Source of the DNA: Algoriphagus sp.
Lineage (GTDB): Bacteria > Bacteroidota > Bacteroidia > Cytophagales > Cyclobacteriaceae
Assembly: GCA_023653075.1 (NCBI GenBank)
Contig: JAMNXQ010000009.1
Location: 1-54,623 of the forward strand
Length of the DNA stretch: 54,623 bases
Direction: 5' to 3'
Below the pieces are notes generated by a model, which made no database searches, was not told the DNA's origin, and worked only from the letters and a program-made list of their open reading frames with translations. The position numbers were made by a program, and so were the translations under genes. The first letter of the stretch is position 1. Each line of letters begins with the position of its first letter. This document shows positions 42,040 through 51,049 of the stretch, piece by piece.

Positions 42040-43212
42040 TTAAAAAGAAAATACTGCAGCCAGAAGAAAGGAAGCCAATCCCTTGCTTCCATTTAAATCT
42101 TTGGTGAGAAAAAACTCCTCTTTCATGCTGTCTACCCGAAGTTCGGGTATCAATTTCAAGTTGTCTCCAATCTGAATGTTCCCAGAAAGGGTACCTGCAA
42201 ATACCGATCCATTCCCCTTGGAGTTTAATCCCACAACTTCCTCTAATCCAGCATTAAAGACTGAAAAGTATTCCCCTCGAAAGCCAATGCCAAATTTTTC
42301 CGAAGGCTTGGCCTGAAAGTATCCGGCAAATCCATAAAAACCAGCTCCATCACCTTGAACATTCTGAACTTCAGTTTGAGCAAAAATTTCACCTGCACTG
42401 GTGATTTGGTAAGTGGTGTTAACCCCTGCATATACAGTAGGACTTAGATCTACCCCAGTAGTTAAATCTATTTGGAAAGATCTACCCTTGGAAGTTACGC
42501 CGGAAATCAACCCATCATTGACATTTAATCTACCATCTTGATCTCCATACACCACATTCAAGTAGGTATTGCCTGCATCTGTGGAGTAGGCTACTTGGCC
42601 ACCTAGGGTGTAGGTGCCATTCAGGTTAAACTCCGTCATATCCGTAGGATTCATCACCGCTGCAAGCACAGACCAACGATCAGATAATTGAATATTGGCC
42701 TTTAATCCTGTATGTGAAAATGGCCCATACGAAAATTGATAGGAGGTGGAGTAATTGAAATTGGATCTTGGAGAAATCACTTCATATCCCAAAAAGGTAT
42801 TGAAATTACCCATGGTCAAGGTGATTTTATCCGACACATTCCAATACACATACAGCTGATTGACCATTTGAGAACTTCCAGCCATACCGCCGCTGTAAAG
42901 AGGAGATCCAAAAACAGCATCCTCACCACGCGGTCCAAAGACTAGGTCAATCACGGCTCCTACTTTTTTGGTTTGGTAAGTTGCAATGATATTCGCCATG
43001 CCGAGCGAGAACCCAGGCAAATTGGCAAAAGAGGACGCTGGTGCTTGAAGATTATCCCCTGAATTGGGAGCATTTAGATTGGATCGGAAGTAGGCATCTA
43101 CCGATCCGGAGAGCGTAAGCGTCCCCTCTTCTTTTTGCTCCACTTCTTGACTATACAAAAAAGGAACGAGGCTAAAGAAAAGGAACAATAGGGTTAAGAT
43201 TCTTTTTTTCAT
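42040..43212 (-). CDS. Outer membrane porin, BBP2/OmpL-like
   Basis: A 390-residue protein from the ATG at 43212, chosen because it gives a proper signal peptide (MKKRILTLLFLFFSLVPFLYSQ); 37 more upstream codons are open. The mature chain alternates strands throughout: GSVDAYFRSNLNAP at the start, VNQLYVYWNVSDKITLTMG, AVMNPTDMTEFNLNG in the middle, and LASFLLAAVFSF with a terminal Phe. This matches putative beta-barrel porin-2 (OmpL-like). The channel substrate is unknown; in Bacteroidota such porins are sometimes next to ammonium transporters, but not here. Confidence 0.8.
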   Translation of the reverse strand: MKKRILTLLFLFFSLVPFLYSQEVEQKEEGTLTLSGSVDAYFRSNLNAPNSGDNLQAPASSFANLPGFSLGMANIIATYQTKKVGAVIDLVFGPRGEDAVFGSPLYSGGMAGSSQMVNQLYVYWNVSDKITLTMGNFNTFLGYEVISPRSNFNYSTSYQFSYGPFSHTGLKANIQLSDRWSVLAAVMNPTDMTEFNLNGTYTLGGQVAYSTDAGNTYLNVVYGDQDGRLNVNDGLISGVTSKGRSFQIDLTTGVDLSPTVYAGVNTTYQITSAGEIFAQTEVQNVQGDGAGFYGFAGYFQAKPSEKFGIGFRGEYFSVFNAGLEEVVGLNSKGNGSVFAGTLSGNIQIGDNLKLIPELRVDSMKEEFFLTKDLNGSKGLASFLLAAVFSF

Positions 43213-43579
43213 CTTAAATTTGAGAGTTGGTGAATAATTAGGTTGACCAATAGGAACCCCAAACCGGTCGAAAGAGAGTCGCATTTTTTTCTCCGGCGGG
43301 GTTCTTTTTTTTCTGTACTTCATTAAATCTCCTTGAAAGAAGATTTTTTCGAATGTACAGGTTTTATCGATTATAAAACAAACCTATTTTTATATTTTTT
43401 TCAATATTTTTTTGTTTTTGTTATCATTTTTAAACCAGTATTTTGTTTTTGATTATTTTTTTTCAAAAAACAGGCTATTTTTTTAACCTAAATTTCCAAA
43501 AATAAGAAACTGGACGCATTTTAACCTTTCCAAGAACCACGGTAAAATCCTTTTCCCAAACTCATCCGATTGGAAACAA
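43213..43579. other. AT-rich region upstream of the porin gene
   Basis: 367 bases with no convincing gene. Bases 43360-43510 are extremely AT-rich, with long T-runs, and probably include the porin promoter and a leader. Confidence 0.45.
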
Positions 43580-43606
43580 TAAAGCCCCGAATTCGGGGCT
43601 TTTTTG
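43580..43606 (-). terminator. Bidirectional terminator after hemB
   Basis: Perfect palindrome AAAGCCCCGAATTCGGGGCTTT flanked by A- and T-rich sequence, 20 bases beyond the hemB stop. Confidence 0.85.
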
Positions 43607-43625
43607 TTAGGCGTTATTGATTAGC

Positions 43626-44597
43626 TTAATGCTTCTGTTTTGCAAAATCCTTAGCAAAATAGGTCAGAATCACCTTAGCCCCTGCTCGCTTGATCGAAAG
43701 CAACATCTCATTCATGCTGCAATCGTAATCCAACCAGCCTCGTTCTGCAGCAGCCTTAACCATGCTGTATTCACCAGACACGTTGTAGGCGGCAATCGGA
43801 AGTGGATGTGCCTCACTAAGCGACTTGATGATATCCAAGTAACTCAAGGCGGGCTTTACCATCAAAAAATCAGCGCCTTCTGCAGCATCTAAAGCTGCCT
43901 CTACCAAGGCTTCCTTGCTGTTGGCTGGATTCATCTGGTAAGTCTTTTTATCCCCAAACTTGGGTGCAGAGTCCAAGGCATCACGGAAAGGGCCATAAAA
44001 GGCACTCGCATACTTGGCCGTGTAGGACATGATGGAAGTATCGATAAATCCATTTTGATCCAAAAGATCCCGAATAAATCCTACGCGACCATCCATCATA
44101 TCGGAAGGGCCCAAAATATCTACGCCTGCTTCGGCCTGAGCCAAGGCCATCTTTCCCAAAATCGCTAAAGTCTCGTCATTCAGGATTTTACCATTTTTGA
44201 CCAAGCCATCGTGTCCATCGCTACTGTAAGGATCCATGGCTACATCAGACATCAAGCAAAGTTCAGGGAACTCTTTCTTGATCTGACGTAAAGCCTTCAG
44301 GTAAAAAGTTTCAGGATTGTAACTCTCCGAAGCCACTGCATCCTTCAAGGAATCGGGATAGGCCGGAAACACATCCACAGCACTGATCCCCAACTTCATG
44401 CAGGACTCAATTTCACGCAACATCCCATCCAAAGATCGTCTGTAAATGCCCGGCATGGAGGCCACTTCACTTTCCTGATCACGACCCTCCACTAGAAACA
44501 AGGGAAAGATCAAGTCCTTGACGGACACCTGCGTTTCTTCCACCAAGTTGCGGACAGCTTCAGATTTACGGTTTCGACGGGGTCTACGAGAATTCAT
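43626..44597 (-). CDS. hemB: Delta-aminolevulinic acid dehydratase (porphobilinogen synthase)
   Basis: A 323-residue enzyme that condenses two aminolevulinate molecules into porphobilinogen. It has RPRRNRKSEAVRNLV at the start, DLIFPLFLVEG, the metal-site segment SDVAMDPYSSDGHDG (Asp/Asp/Ser variant rather than three cysteines, so Mg-type), SYTAKYASAFYGPFRDA with a catalytic Lys, and MVKPALSYLDII with the Schiff-base Lys. It overlaps the HAD gene upstream by 1 base. Confidence 0.96.
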   Translation of the reverse strand: MNSRRPRRNRKSEAVRNLVEETQVSVKDLIFPLFLVEGRDQESEVASMPGIYRRSLDGMLREIESCMKLGISAVDVFPAYPDSLKDAVASESYNPETFYLKALRQIKKEFPELCLMSDVAMDPYSSDGHDGLVKNGKILNDETLAILGKMALAQAEAGVDILGPSDMMDGRVGFIRDLLDQNGFIDTSIMSYTAKYASAFYGPFRDALDSAPKFGDKKTYQMNPANSKEALVEAALDAAEGADFLMVKPALSYLDIIKSLSEAHPLPIAAYNVSGEYSMVKAAAERGWLDYDCSMNEMLLSIKRAGAKVILTYFAKDFAKQKH

Positions 44598-45250
44598 CAG
44601 GGAATGAGTTGGTGTATCAAATCGGGGCCAATTTCGGAATAATCCTCGATATACCAGTCACAGGGAGGCAATTCGGATTTTTGATGAGAAGAAAGTACGG
44701 CTACCACTTTCATTCCAGCATTCTTTGCAGCACTGACTCCAGAAAAGGAATCCTCAAACACCAGGCAGCGATCGGGAGGCAGGGAGAGGTTGCCCGCAGA
44801 CTTCAGATACACTTCAGGGTCGGGTTTGTGCTTACTTACTTGTTCACTGGCCATCGCAGATTCCAGGTGAGGGAAGAGATCCAGCTTTCCTGCAATCAAC
44901 TCCATGTTGGCAAAAGGCGCAGAGGTAGCGATGCCTGTTTTCAGACCCGCTTGCTTCAACCCATGAAAAAAATCTAAAAATCCAGAGATAGGATCCACAT
45001 GGTGCTGGTAGATCTCTCGAAACAAACTTTCCTTTTCAAATTCCAAGTCAAGGAGCTCCTGCCCTTCAATTTTTCTTCCCAGGAAATGACTCAAGATGTA
45101 GCCGTTATTTTTTCCATACATGTGATGGAAGTATTCCTCCTCCGTTGGAAAGAGGTTTCGCTTCTCAAAAAAGCGGGAAAAGGCTTGGGCATGGTAGGGA
45201 TTGGTATGGCAAATCACCCCATCCATATCAAAAATGACTGCTTTAGACAC
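44597..45250 (-). CDS. HAD family phosphatase (beta-phosphoglucomutase-like)
   Basis: A 217-residue HAD hydrolase, subgroup with a helical cap. Motif I is IFDMDGVICHTNP, motif II IATSAP, the Lys in SKHKPDPEVY is motif III, and motif IV is VFEDSFSGVSAAKNAG. These are typical of sugar-phosphate phosphatases and beta-phosphoglucomutases; the substrate cannot be told. Its stop and the hemB start share one base, so they are co-expressed. Confidence 0.87.
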   Translation of the reverse strand: MSKAVIFDMDGVICHTNPYHAQAFSRFFEKRNLFPTEEEYFHHMYGKNNGYILSHFLGRKIEGQELLDLEFEKESLFREIYQHHVDPISGFLDFFHGLKQAGLKTGIATSAPFANMELIAGKLDLFPHLESAMASEQVSKHKPDPEVYLKSAGNLSLPPDRCLVFEDSFSGVSAAKNAGMKVVAVLSSHQKSELPPCDWYIEDYSEIGPDLIHQLIP

Positions 45251-45299
45251 AACTCGAATTGTTTATTTGAAAAACAGGGAAAAGAGGATTTTTGTTGCC

Positions 45300-46568
45300 T
45301 CAACCGTAGGTGGCGACCACAGACTCGATGATGTCTACGCATTCGTGCAACTGTTCTTCAGTCATGACCAAAGGCGGTGCAAAGCGAATGATATTGCCAT
45401 GGGTAGGCTTGGCTAGCAAACCGGCTTCTGCAAGTTTGACACAAATATCCCAAGCAGTACTGCTCTCGGGACTATCGTTGATGACCACCGCATTGAGTAG
45501 CCCCTTGCCTCGAACTAAGCTAAGAACCTTGTATTTATCAACTAGGACCTGAAGTCTAGAGCGGAACAAATCGCCCAAGTCACGTGCATTTTGCGCCAAT
45601 TTTTCATCGCAAACTACCTCCAAGGCAGTCATGGCTACCCGTGCCGCCACAGGATTACCACCAAAGGTAGATCCATGTTGACCGGGCTTCAGGACATTCA
45701 TGACGACATCGTTGGCCAATACTGCAGAAACAGGGTAAAATCCACCAGACAGGGCTTTTCCTAAAATCAAAATGTCGGGCTGAGTATAGGTCTCCTGCTG
45801 TTCACAGTGCCCCTGGCAGGTACAATTCCCACATACCGCCAGGAGTGAACCCGTACGCGCAATGCCGGTCTGAATCTCGTCCGCGATAAACAAGACATTC
45901 TTCTTGCTGCAGGCCGCTTTTGCTTTGCGCAAGTAATCGGCTGCTGGCGTGTAGACACCCGCCTCGCCTTGGATGGGCTCGATCAAAAAGCCAACCACAC
46001 CCTCCTGCTCCAGCGCTTGTTCTAGCGCGGCAATGTCATCGTATGGAATGGTAATAAAGCCGGGCGTAAAAGGCCCAAAACTTTTTCGCGCCTGTTCGTC
46101 CGTAGAAAAGGACACGATGGTCGTGGTGCGTCCATGAAAGTTACCTTCCGCTACAATAATTTTCGCCTCATTCTCGGCAACACCCTTCACCTCATGCCCC
46201 CACTTGCGCGCAAGCTTGAGAGCCGTTTCCACCCCTTCAGCACCGGTATTCATCGGCAGCACCTTATCAAAACCAAAATACTGGGTAATGTACTGTTCAA
46301 AGGGTCCCAGCTGATCGTTGTGAAACGCACGGGAAGTCAGGGTAAGCGTACCCAGCTGCTCGATCATGGCATCTTTGATGCGCGGATGGCAGTGACCTTG
46401 GTTGACCGCTGAGTAGGCTGACAAAAAATCATAATACCGCTTTCCTTCCACATCCCATACAAATACGCCTTCTCCACGGGTCAACACCACGGGCAAAGGA
46501 TGGTAATTGTGCGCTCCATACTTTTCTTCTAAGGCGATAGCTTGGCTACTTGAGGTGATGGTCTCCAT
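45300..46568 (-). CDS. rocD: Ornithine--oxo-acid transaminase
   Basis: A class III PLP aminotransferase of 422 residues from the ATG at 46568. A longer frame starting with TTG at 46613 was rejected because it begins inside the promoter's -7 element. It has YSAVNQGHCHPRI, MNTGAEGVETALKLARKW, FIADEIQTGIARTG and ILGKALSGGFYPVSAV with the PLP Lys271. It converts ornithine to glutamate semialdehyde, the substrate of PruA (15 kb). A CGNCTCQGHC segment (residues 246-255) is an unusual cysteine-rich insertion next to the active-site strand. Confidence 0.94.
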   Translation of the reverse strand: METITSSSQAIALEEKYGAHNYHPLPVVLTRGEGVFVWDVEGKRYYDFLSAYSAVNQGHCHPRIKDAMIEQLGTLTLTSRAFHNDQLGPFEQYITQYFGFDKVLPMNTGAEGVETALKLARKWGHEVKGVAENEAKIIVAEGNFHGRTTTIVSFSTDEQARKSFGPFTPGFITIPYDDIAALEQALEQEGVVGFLIEPIQGEAGVYTPAADYLRKAKAACSKKNVLFIADEIQTGIARTGSLLAVCGNCTCQGHCEQQETYTQPDILILGKALSGGFYPVSAVLANDVVMNVLKPGQHGSTFGGNPVAARVAMTALEVVCDEKLAQNARDLGDLFRSRLQVLVDKYKVLSLVRGKGLLNAVVINDSPESSTAWDICVKLAEAGLLAKPTHGNIIRFAPPLVMTEEQLHECVDIIESVVATYG

Positions 46569-46610
46569 GATTTGGTTATTTTTGTCAGCTGGAAAGATTA
46601 TTTCCGAAGA

Positions 46611-46618
46611 CAAATATA
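46611..46618 (-). promoter_or_regulatory. -7 promoter element of rocD
   Basis: On the minus strand, TATATTTG (TAnnTTTG) lies 42 bases upstream of the rocD ATG. A -33 TTTG is not evident. Confidence 0.5.
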
Positions 46619-46640
46619 GGAATTGCCCTTGGGCTACGCC

Positions 46641-46793
46641 ATGAAAAACGAAAAGAAGCCAGTCCCAGCCTTAACTCCGGAGGATTATTACATCAATGCC
46701 CAGGGATTACTGGTTTTTACCGAAAAATACCATTTAAAACGTGGCTATTGCTGCGGAAGTGGCTGCAAACATTGCCCTTATCCGAAATCCTGA
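46641..46793 (+). CDS. DUF5522-like cysteine-rich small protein
   Basis: A 50-residue protein: MKNEKKPVPALTPEDYYIN at the start and RGYCCGSGCKHCPYP at the end, with four cysteines in a C-C-x3-C-x2-C layout. This C-terminal block is the DUF5522 hallmark, a very small conserved family in Bacteroidota and eukaryotes. The cysteines suggest zinc or iron-sulfur binding, but function is unknown. It lies divergent from rocD, 73 bases from its start, and upstream of the rpmB operon. Confidence 0.78.
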   Translation: MKNEKKPVPALTPEDYYINAQGLLVFTEKYHLKRGYCCGSGCKHCPYPKS

Positions 46794-46822
46794 AAATCGA
46801 AGGAATATTTTTAAATTTGCTT

Positions 46823-46852
46823 GTTGTTAATATCCGAAAAGTTCCGATATTT
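46823..46852 (+). promoter_or_regulatory. Promoter of the rpmB-rpmG operon
   Basis: TTG followed after 19 bases by GATATTTG, one step off the TAnnTTTG consensus, ending 44 bases upstream of the rpmB ATG. Confidence 0.55.
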
Positions 46853-46895
46853 GCAGACCCAATACAGAAACGCATACCATTAAGTATATATCATC

Positions 46896-47138
46896 ATGGC
46901 AAAAGTTTGTGACATTACAGGCAAAAGACCTCAAGTAGGTAACAACGTGTCCCATGCGAACAACAAGACGAAACGTAGATTTTACCCAAATCTTCACAAG
47001 AAGAGTTTCTACGTTCCTGAAGAAGACGCTTGGATTACGTTGAAAGTGTGCTCTAAGGCATTGAAGACAATCAACAAAAATGGCATTACTGCAGTGTTGA
47101 AAGAAGCACAGCAGAAAGGCATGATTGTTATCAAATAA
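46896..47138 (+). CDS. rpmB: 50S ribosomal protein L28
   Basis: An 80-residue L28: [20 protein letters not shown] at the start, [17 protein letters not shown] and a basic helix [18 protein letters not shown]. Complete length. First gene of the compact operon rpmB-rpmG-DUF4295-ftsY, an order conserved in Bacteroidota. Confidence 0.98.
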   Translation: MAKVCDITGKRPQVGNNVSHANNKTKRRFYPNLHKKSFYVPEEDAWITLKVCSKALKTINKNGITAVLKEAQQKGMIVIK

Positions 47139-47169
47139 TCCAGTCACAGTCCCTTAAATCAACACAGAG

Positions 47170-47352
47170 ATGGCTAAGAAAGGCAACCGAGTACAAGTGA
47201 TTATGGAGTGTACAGAGCACAAAAACTCTGGCATGCCAGGTACTTCTAGATACATCACAACCAAAAACAGAAAAAACACCACCGAAAGATTGGAATTGAA
47301 GAAGTTCAACCCAATCCTGAAGAAGGTAACTGTTCATAAAGAAATAAAGTAA
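47170..47352 (+). CDS. rpmG: 50S ribosomal protein L33
   Basis: A 60-residue L33: [19 protein letters not shown], then [19 protein letters not shown], ending in a basic tail ([10 protein letters not shown]). It lacks the second CxxC, so it is the cysteine-poor form. Second gene of the operon. Confidence 0.98.
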   Translation: MAKKGNRVQVIMECTEHKNSGMPGTSRYITTKNRKNTTERLELKKFNPILKKVTVHKEIK

Positions 47353-47389
47353 TTTTAGCTCGGGACTCTGTCCCACAAACGAAAAAGCA

Positions 47390-47542
47390 ATGGCTAAGAA
47401 AGTAGTAGCAACCCTAAAAAAAGAAGGTGGCGTATCTTACGCCAAAGTAATCCGTGCGGTAAAGTCTCCAAAGACTGGCGCTTACACCTTTAGAGAAGAA
47501 ATGGTCCCTTCAACTGAAGTTCAGGCGACTTTGAACAAATAA
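47390..47542 (+). CDS. DUF4295 family small protein
   Basis: A 50-residue basic protein: MAKKVVATLKKEGGVSYAKV, KSPKTGAYTFREEMV, ending QATLNK. This is the DUF4295 family, found in Bacteroidota directly after rpmG, and presumably ribosome-associated by its position and charge. The ATG lies 37 bases after the rpmG stop. Confidence 0.9.
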   Translation: MAKKVVATLKKEGGVSYAKVIRAVKSPKTGAYTFREEMVPSTEVQATLNK

Positions 47543-47566
47543 TTTTACCTTCCTTGTGTTGGTTCG

Positions 47567-47601
47567 AAAGTCCCTCTGATTAGTTCAGCAGGGACTTTTT
47601 C
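47567..47601 (+). terminator. Hairpin between the DUF4295 gene and ftsY
   Basis: AAAGTCCCT and AGGGACTTT form the stem, with an inner CTGA/TCAG pair, followed by TTTTT. It would limit read-through into ftsY. Confidence 0.82.
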
Positions 47602-47634
47602 ATTACCTTAACTTTTAAATTAGCCACATCACCC

Positions 47635-48591
47635 ATGGGAATCTTTGGTTTCTTCTCAAAAGAGAAAAAAGAAAGTTTGGATCAAGGTCTTCAAAAGACC
47701 AGTGAATCCATTTTCTCCAAACTCAGCAAGGCTGTAGTTGGCAAATCCAAAGTCGATGAAGCCGTCTTGGATGAATTGGAAGAGGTGCTAATCAGTTCCG
47801 ATCTAGGGGTAGAAACCACCGTCAAGATCATTCAGCGCATCGAAGAGCGCGTCGCTCGCGACAAATACCTCAACGCTTCCGAACTAGACCTGATCCTTCG
47901 CGAGGAAATTGCCCTTCTTCTTGCAGAAAACAATACCCAAGACCTGCTGGACTTTGAGTTGCCCGCAGACAAAAAGCCCTACGTCATCCTAGTGGTCGGC
48001 GTCAATGGAGTCGGAAAAACGACCACCATCGGCAAACTAGCCTACTTATTTAAAAATGCAGGAAAATCGGTGGTACTCGGTGCCGCAGACACTTTCCGCG
48101 CAGCGGCAGTAGATCAATTGATCCTTTGGGGCAACCGTGTAGGCGTACCCGTGGTGTCGCATGGCATGAATACGGATCCTGCTTCTGTGGCCTATGACGC
48201 CATCAAACAAGGTTTGGATACCCAAGCGGATCTCGTGATCATCGATACTGCTGGACGACTGCATACCAAGGTCAATTTGATGAACGAGCTGACCAAGATC
48301 AAGCGGGTGATGCAGAAGTTTATCCCGGAAGCTCCCCACGAGATCATGCTGGTCCTCGACGGCTCTACGGGTCAAAACGCCTTTATGCAAGCCAAAGAGT
48401 TTACCAAAGCCACTGAGGTGAGTTCACTCGCCATCACCAAACTGGACGGAACTGCCAAAGGCGGTGTGGTCATCGGTATCTCCGACCAATTCAAAATCCC
48501 CGTCAAGTTTATCGGGGTAGGCGAAAAGATGACCGATTTGCAGCTCTTCAACCGAACCGAGTTTGTAGACTCTCTCTTTAAAAAGAACTAA
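47635..48591 (+). CDS. ftsY: Signal recognition particle receptor FtsY
   Basis: A 318-residue SRP-family GTPase. The N-domain has helices with [20 protein letters not shown] and the G-domain the P-loop [17 protein letters not shown] (about 120-136), [16 protein letters not shown], and [10 protein letters not shown]. There is only a short acidic/basic N-terminal extension, as usual in Bacteroidota. It docks ribosome-SRP complexes at the membrane. A terminator follows. Confidence 0.97.
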   Translation: MGIFGFFSKEKKESLDQGLQKTSESIFSKLSKAVVGKSKVDEAVLDELEEVLISSDLGVETTVKIIQRIEERVARDKYLNASELDLILREEIALLLAENNTQDLLDFELPADKKPYVILVVGVNGVGKTTTIGKLAYLFKNAGKSVVLGAADTFRAAAVDQLILWGNRVGVPVVSHGMNTDPASVAYDAIKQGLDTQADLVIIDTAGRLHTKVNLMNELTKIKRVMQKFIPEAPHEIMLVLDGSTGQNAFMQAKEFTKATEVSSLAITKLDGTAKGGVVIGISDQFKIPVKFIGVGEKMTDLQLFNRTEFVDSLFKKN

Positions 48592-48597
48592 ACTTTT

Positions 48598-48626
48598 AAT
48601 CCTCCGAAACCACGGGGGATTTTTTC
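48598..48626 (+). terminator. Terminator after ftsY
   Basis: AATCCTCCG and CGGGGGATT stem (one G-T pair), loop AAACCA, then five T. Confidence 0.8.
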
Positions 48627-48715
48627 GTTCATCCAATTGGCTTCTACGAGCAAAGCTTGTAAATCAGTACCGCTTTTCACATCGGATGAGGTGAAAAATC
48701 CGTAAACTTGAAATC

Positions 48716-49213
48716 ATGACAGCAGTAAACTTTCAAGAAACGCAGCGCTTCAGACAAATCTGGATTTGGGCACTGATCCTAGGCATCTCGGGATTTTCAA
48801 TTAGCTCTTTATTCTTATTGGAAGGCAAGGCCCCACTTACCTTCGGAGATTTAGCCTTCCCACTAGGCATGATCCTACTTTTAAATATCCTTTTTCTCAG
48901 CTTCACGCTGACCACACGCATCGAAGCGGATTCCCTATCCTACCGATTTTTCCCGTTTACGCGCTGGAGAACTTTTCGCTTTGAAGGAATTGAATCCATG
49001 GAATTACGAGAATACAATGGATTGTGGGAGTATGGGGGCTGGGGAATCAAATGGAATGGAGATTCCTGGTCCTACACCACGGGTGGAAAGTGGGGCATCC
49101 TGGTCAAAACAGCCGATAAAAAATTTCTCTTAGGGACTCAACAACCCGAGCAAGTCAAACAGGTAATCGCCGAATTTAATGCCTACAAGTCGGCTAAAAA
49201 TTCTGAAGGTTAA
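48716..49213 (+). CDS. Two-helix membrane protein with a PH-like C-terminal domain
   Basis: A 165-residue protein. Two membrane helices lie at about residues 15-35 and 45-65. The remainder alternates strands, with RFFPFTRWRTFRFEGIESME, GGWGIKWNGDSWSYTTGGKWG and FLLGTQQPEQVKQVI, reminiscent of the bacterial PH-like domains (DUF6141-type proteins). Function unknown. A single gene between ftsY and the methyltransferase. Confidence 0.6.
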   Translation: MTAVNFQETQRFRQIWIWALILGISGFSISSLFLLEGKAPLTFGDLAFPLGMILLLNILFLSFTLTTRIEADSLSYRFFPFTRWRTFRFEGIESMELREYNGLWEYGGWGIKWNGDSWSYTTGGKWGILVKTADKKFLLGTQQPEQVKQVIAEFNAYKSAKNSEG

Positions 49214-49325
49214 ATTCAAACCAGAAGAAAATTCGAAAGACGGAGTTCAAAAAAGAAAGATCCTTTCAAAAAAAGAAAAGAAGACCTTACACTTTTGGTA
49301 ACTTGCAGGCGCATTTTAGTACGCC

Positions 49326-50090
49326 ATGAAATCCATCATCAGCTTTGTCATCCGCTACATCCCTAGGCCTATCCTCCAAACGGTAAGCCCACTGGCGATG
49401 AAGGTGCTCTCCCAACTCAATCGCGGCAAGGAGGTAACTTGCCCAGTTTGCGATCACTCCTACCAAAAATTTCTTCCTTACGGACGCATTGCACGAGAAA
49501 ATGCGCTTTGCCCAAATTGCCTTGCATTGGAACGCCACCGACTGATGTGGCTTTTCCTTCAGGAGAAAACCAACTTTTTCACAGCACCCCTTAAGGTGCT
49601 CCATGTCGCCCCAGAGCATTGCTTTATCAAGCGTTTTGAAGCACTCCCCCACTTGGATTACATCACGGCAGACATCGAATCGCCCCTTGCCAAAGTGAAG
49701 ATGGACGTACACGCCATTCCTTTTCCTGACAATACCTTCGATGTGGTCTTTTGCAACCACGTATTGGAGCATGTGGGCGATGACCTATTGGCCTGTTCCG
49801 AGTTTAACCGTGTGCTAAAGTCAGATGGCTGGGGCATCTTGCAATCCCCCGTATATCCACATGAAGTAACCTTGGAGGACAAAACGATCACCGATCCTGC
49901 CGAGCGGGAGCGCCTATTTGGTCAGCGAGATCACGTGCGCAAATTTGGAAAGGATTATGCAGCCAGACTCCGCCGCTCTGGAATTCAGATTGAAGAAAAT
50001 CAATTTGTAAAGGAAATTGCTCCTGAAAAAGTGAAGCAGTATGCATTGGCTCCGGATGAGGTAATCTTCGTTTGCCGAAAGGGAAATTAA
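49326..50090 (+). CDS. Class I SAM-dependent methyltransferase with an N-terminal Cys4 ribbon
   Basis: A 254-residue protein. Residues 38-66 contain two CxxC pairs (Cys39, Cys42, Cys62, Cys65) in CPVCDHSY and LCPNCLALERHR, a zinc-ribbon-like module. The methyltransferase core follows: KVLHVAPEHCF (motif I, with Ala-Pro-Glu in place of the Gly-rich loop), YITADIES, then DVVFCNHVLEHVGDD (motif IV with the catalytic-type region). Similar proteins act in cell-surface polysaccharide or O-antigen loci. Its stop overlaps the convergent glycosyltransferase gene stop by 4 bases. Confidence 0.82.
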   Translation: MKSIISFVIRYIPRPILQTVSPLAMKVLSQLNRGKEVTCPVCDHSYQKFLPYGRIARENALCPNCLALERHRLMWLFLQEKTNFFTAPLKVLHVAPEHCFIKRFEALPHLDYITADIESPLAKVKMDVHAIPFPDNTFDVVFCNHVLEHVGDDLLACSEFNRVLKSDGWGILQSPVYPHEVTLEDKTITDPAERERLFGQRDHVRKFGKDYAARLRRSGIQIEENQFVKEIAPEKVKQYALAPDEVIFVCRKGN

Positions 50091-51049
50091 CCCTTCGTCC
50101 ACTTGATGGCCAGCTCCAAAAGCAAACCCATTCCATATCCTGAAAGTTGAATCAAGGAGGTGCAAAGTGCCAGAATTCCCACTATTGGGGAACGGTATTG
50201 CCAGGTGCTTTGAACAAGCACCAAACTGGCCCAAACTCCAAGAATAAGCAGGTGTGGGATTAGGAGTAGGTGAACAAAAAGCAGGTTGACCGCTAGCGTA
50301 ATCAAGAACAGCAGAAAAAAACTCGGCAAGGCATGCACCAGCTTGATTGCCTCGGGGTGAAAGCGAGACACATTAACTCGATTTCTTCCAAAGGAAAAGC
50401 CCTGCTTTGCGAAGGACCAGAGTGTATTTTTACGCTTGTGGTAGACAAAAGCCTCAGACACCAATTCCAAGCGGAATCCCGCCTTCTTGATGCGGATGCT
50501 CCATTCGATATCCTCTCCCCGATTGGGGTCCACAAAGCCCCCCAAACGAGCAAATACCTCCCTTGACACGCCCATATTGAATCCACGCGCCTGGTAGGCG
50601 GCTGGATTTTTGAGTTTGCCTCGAATCCCTCCCGTAGTCCAAAAGGAAGTCATCGCAAAGTCCATCGCTTTTTGAAGTGGAGAAAAGTCCGAAGCTGCTG
50701 CATCTGGGCCTCCAAAAGCATCCAGAGAGCGGGATTGAATGGCTTCCTGCAAGCATTCAAAATAGGCAGGAGGAAGCAGCACATCGGAATCTAGGATCAC
50801 AAAGAAATCTCCTTTGGCCTGCTGCATTCCAAAATTTCGCGCAAAACCCTGCCCCGTATTTTCCTGATAGAAATAGCGAATGGAAAGATCTTGACTGAAG
50901 GAGGCAACTACTTCATCACAACGGAGTGTGGAACCGTCTTCCACCACCAGCACTTCAAACTGGGTATAGGTTTGGGAAAGCAGGCTGCTTAGCAAGTCCT
51001 TTAGTTCACCCGGTCGATTGTAAACAGGAATGATACAGGAAAAGAACAT
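50087..51049 (-). CDS. Glycosyltransferase family 2 protein
   Basis: A 320-residue GT-A fold glycosyltransferase. It has FFSCIIPVYNRPGELKDLL, the DSDVLLPPAYF DxD motif, the GPDAAASDFSPLQKAM segment, and NPNRGEDIEWSIRIKKAGF region with the ED catalytic pair (written as PNRGEDIEW). The C-terminal 80 residues contain two or three membrane helices. It transfers a sugar from a nucleotide-activated donor to a surface glycan; the sugar is unknown. It overlaps the next gene by 1 base and converges with the methyltransferase. Confidence 0.9.
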   Translation of the reverse strand: MFFSCIIPVYNRPGELKDLLSSLLSQTYTQFEVLVVEDGSTLRCDEVVASFSQDLSIRYFYQENTGQGFARNFGMQQAKGDFFVILDSDVLLPPAYFECLQEAIQSRSLDAFGGPDAAASDFSPLQKAMDFAMTSFWTTGGIRGKLKNPAAYQARGFNMGVSREVFARLGGFVDPNRGEDIEWSIRIKKAGFRLELVSEAFVYHKRKNTLWSFAKQGFSFGRNRVNVSRFHPEAIKLVHALPSFFLLFLITLAVNLLFVHLLLIPHLLILGVWASLVLVQSTWQYRSPIVGILALCTSLIQLSGYGMGLLLELAIKWTKG

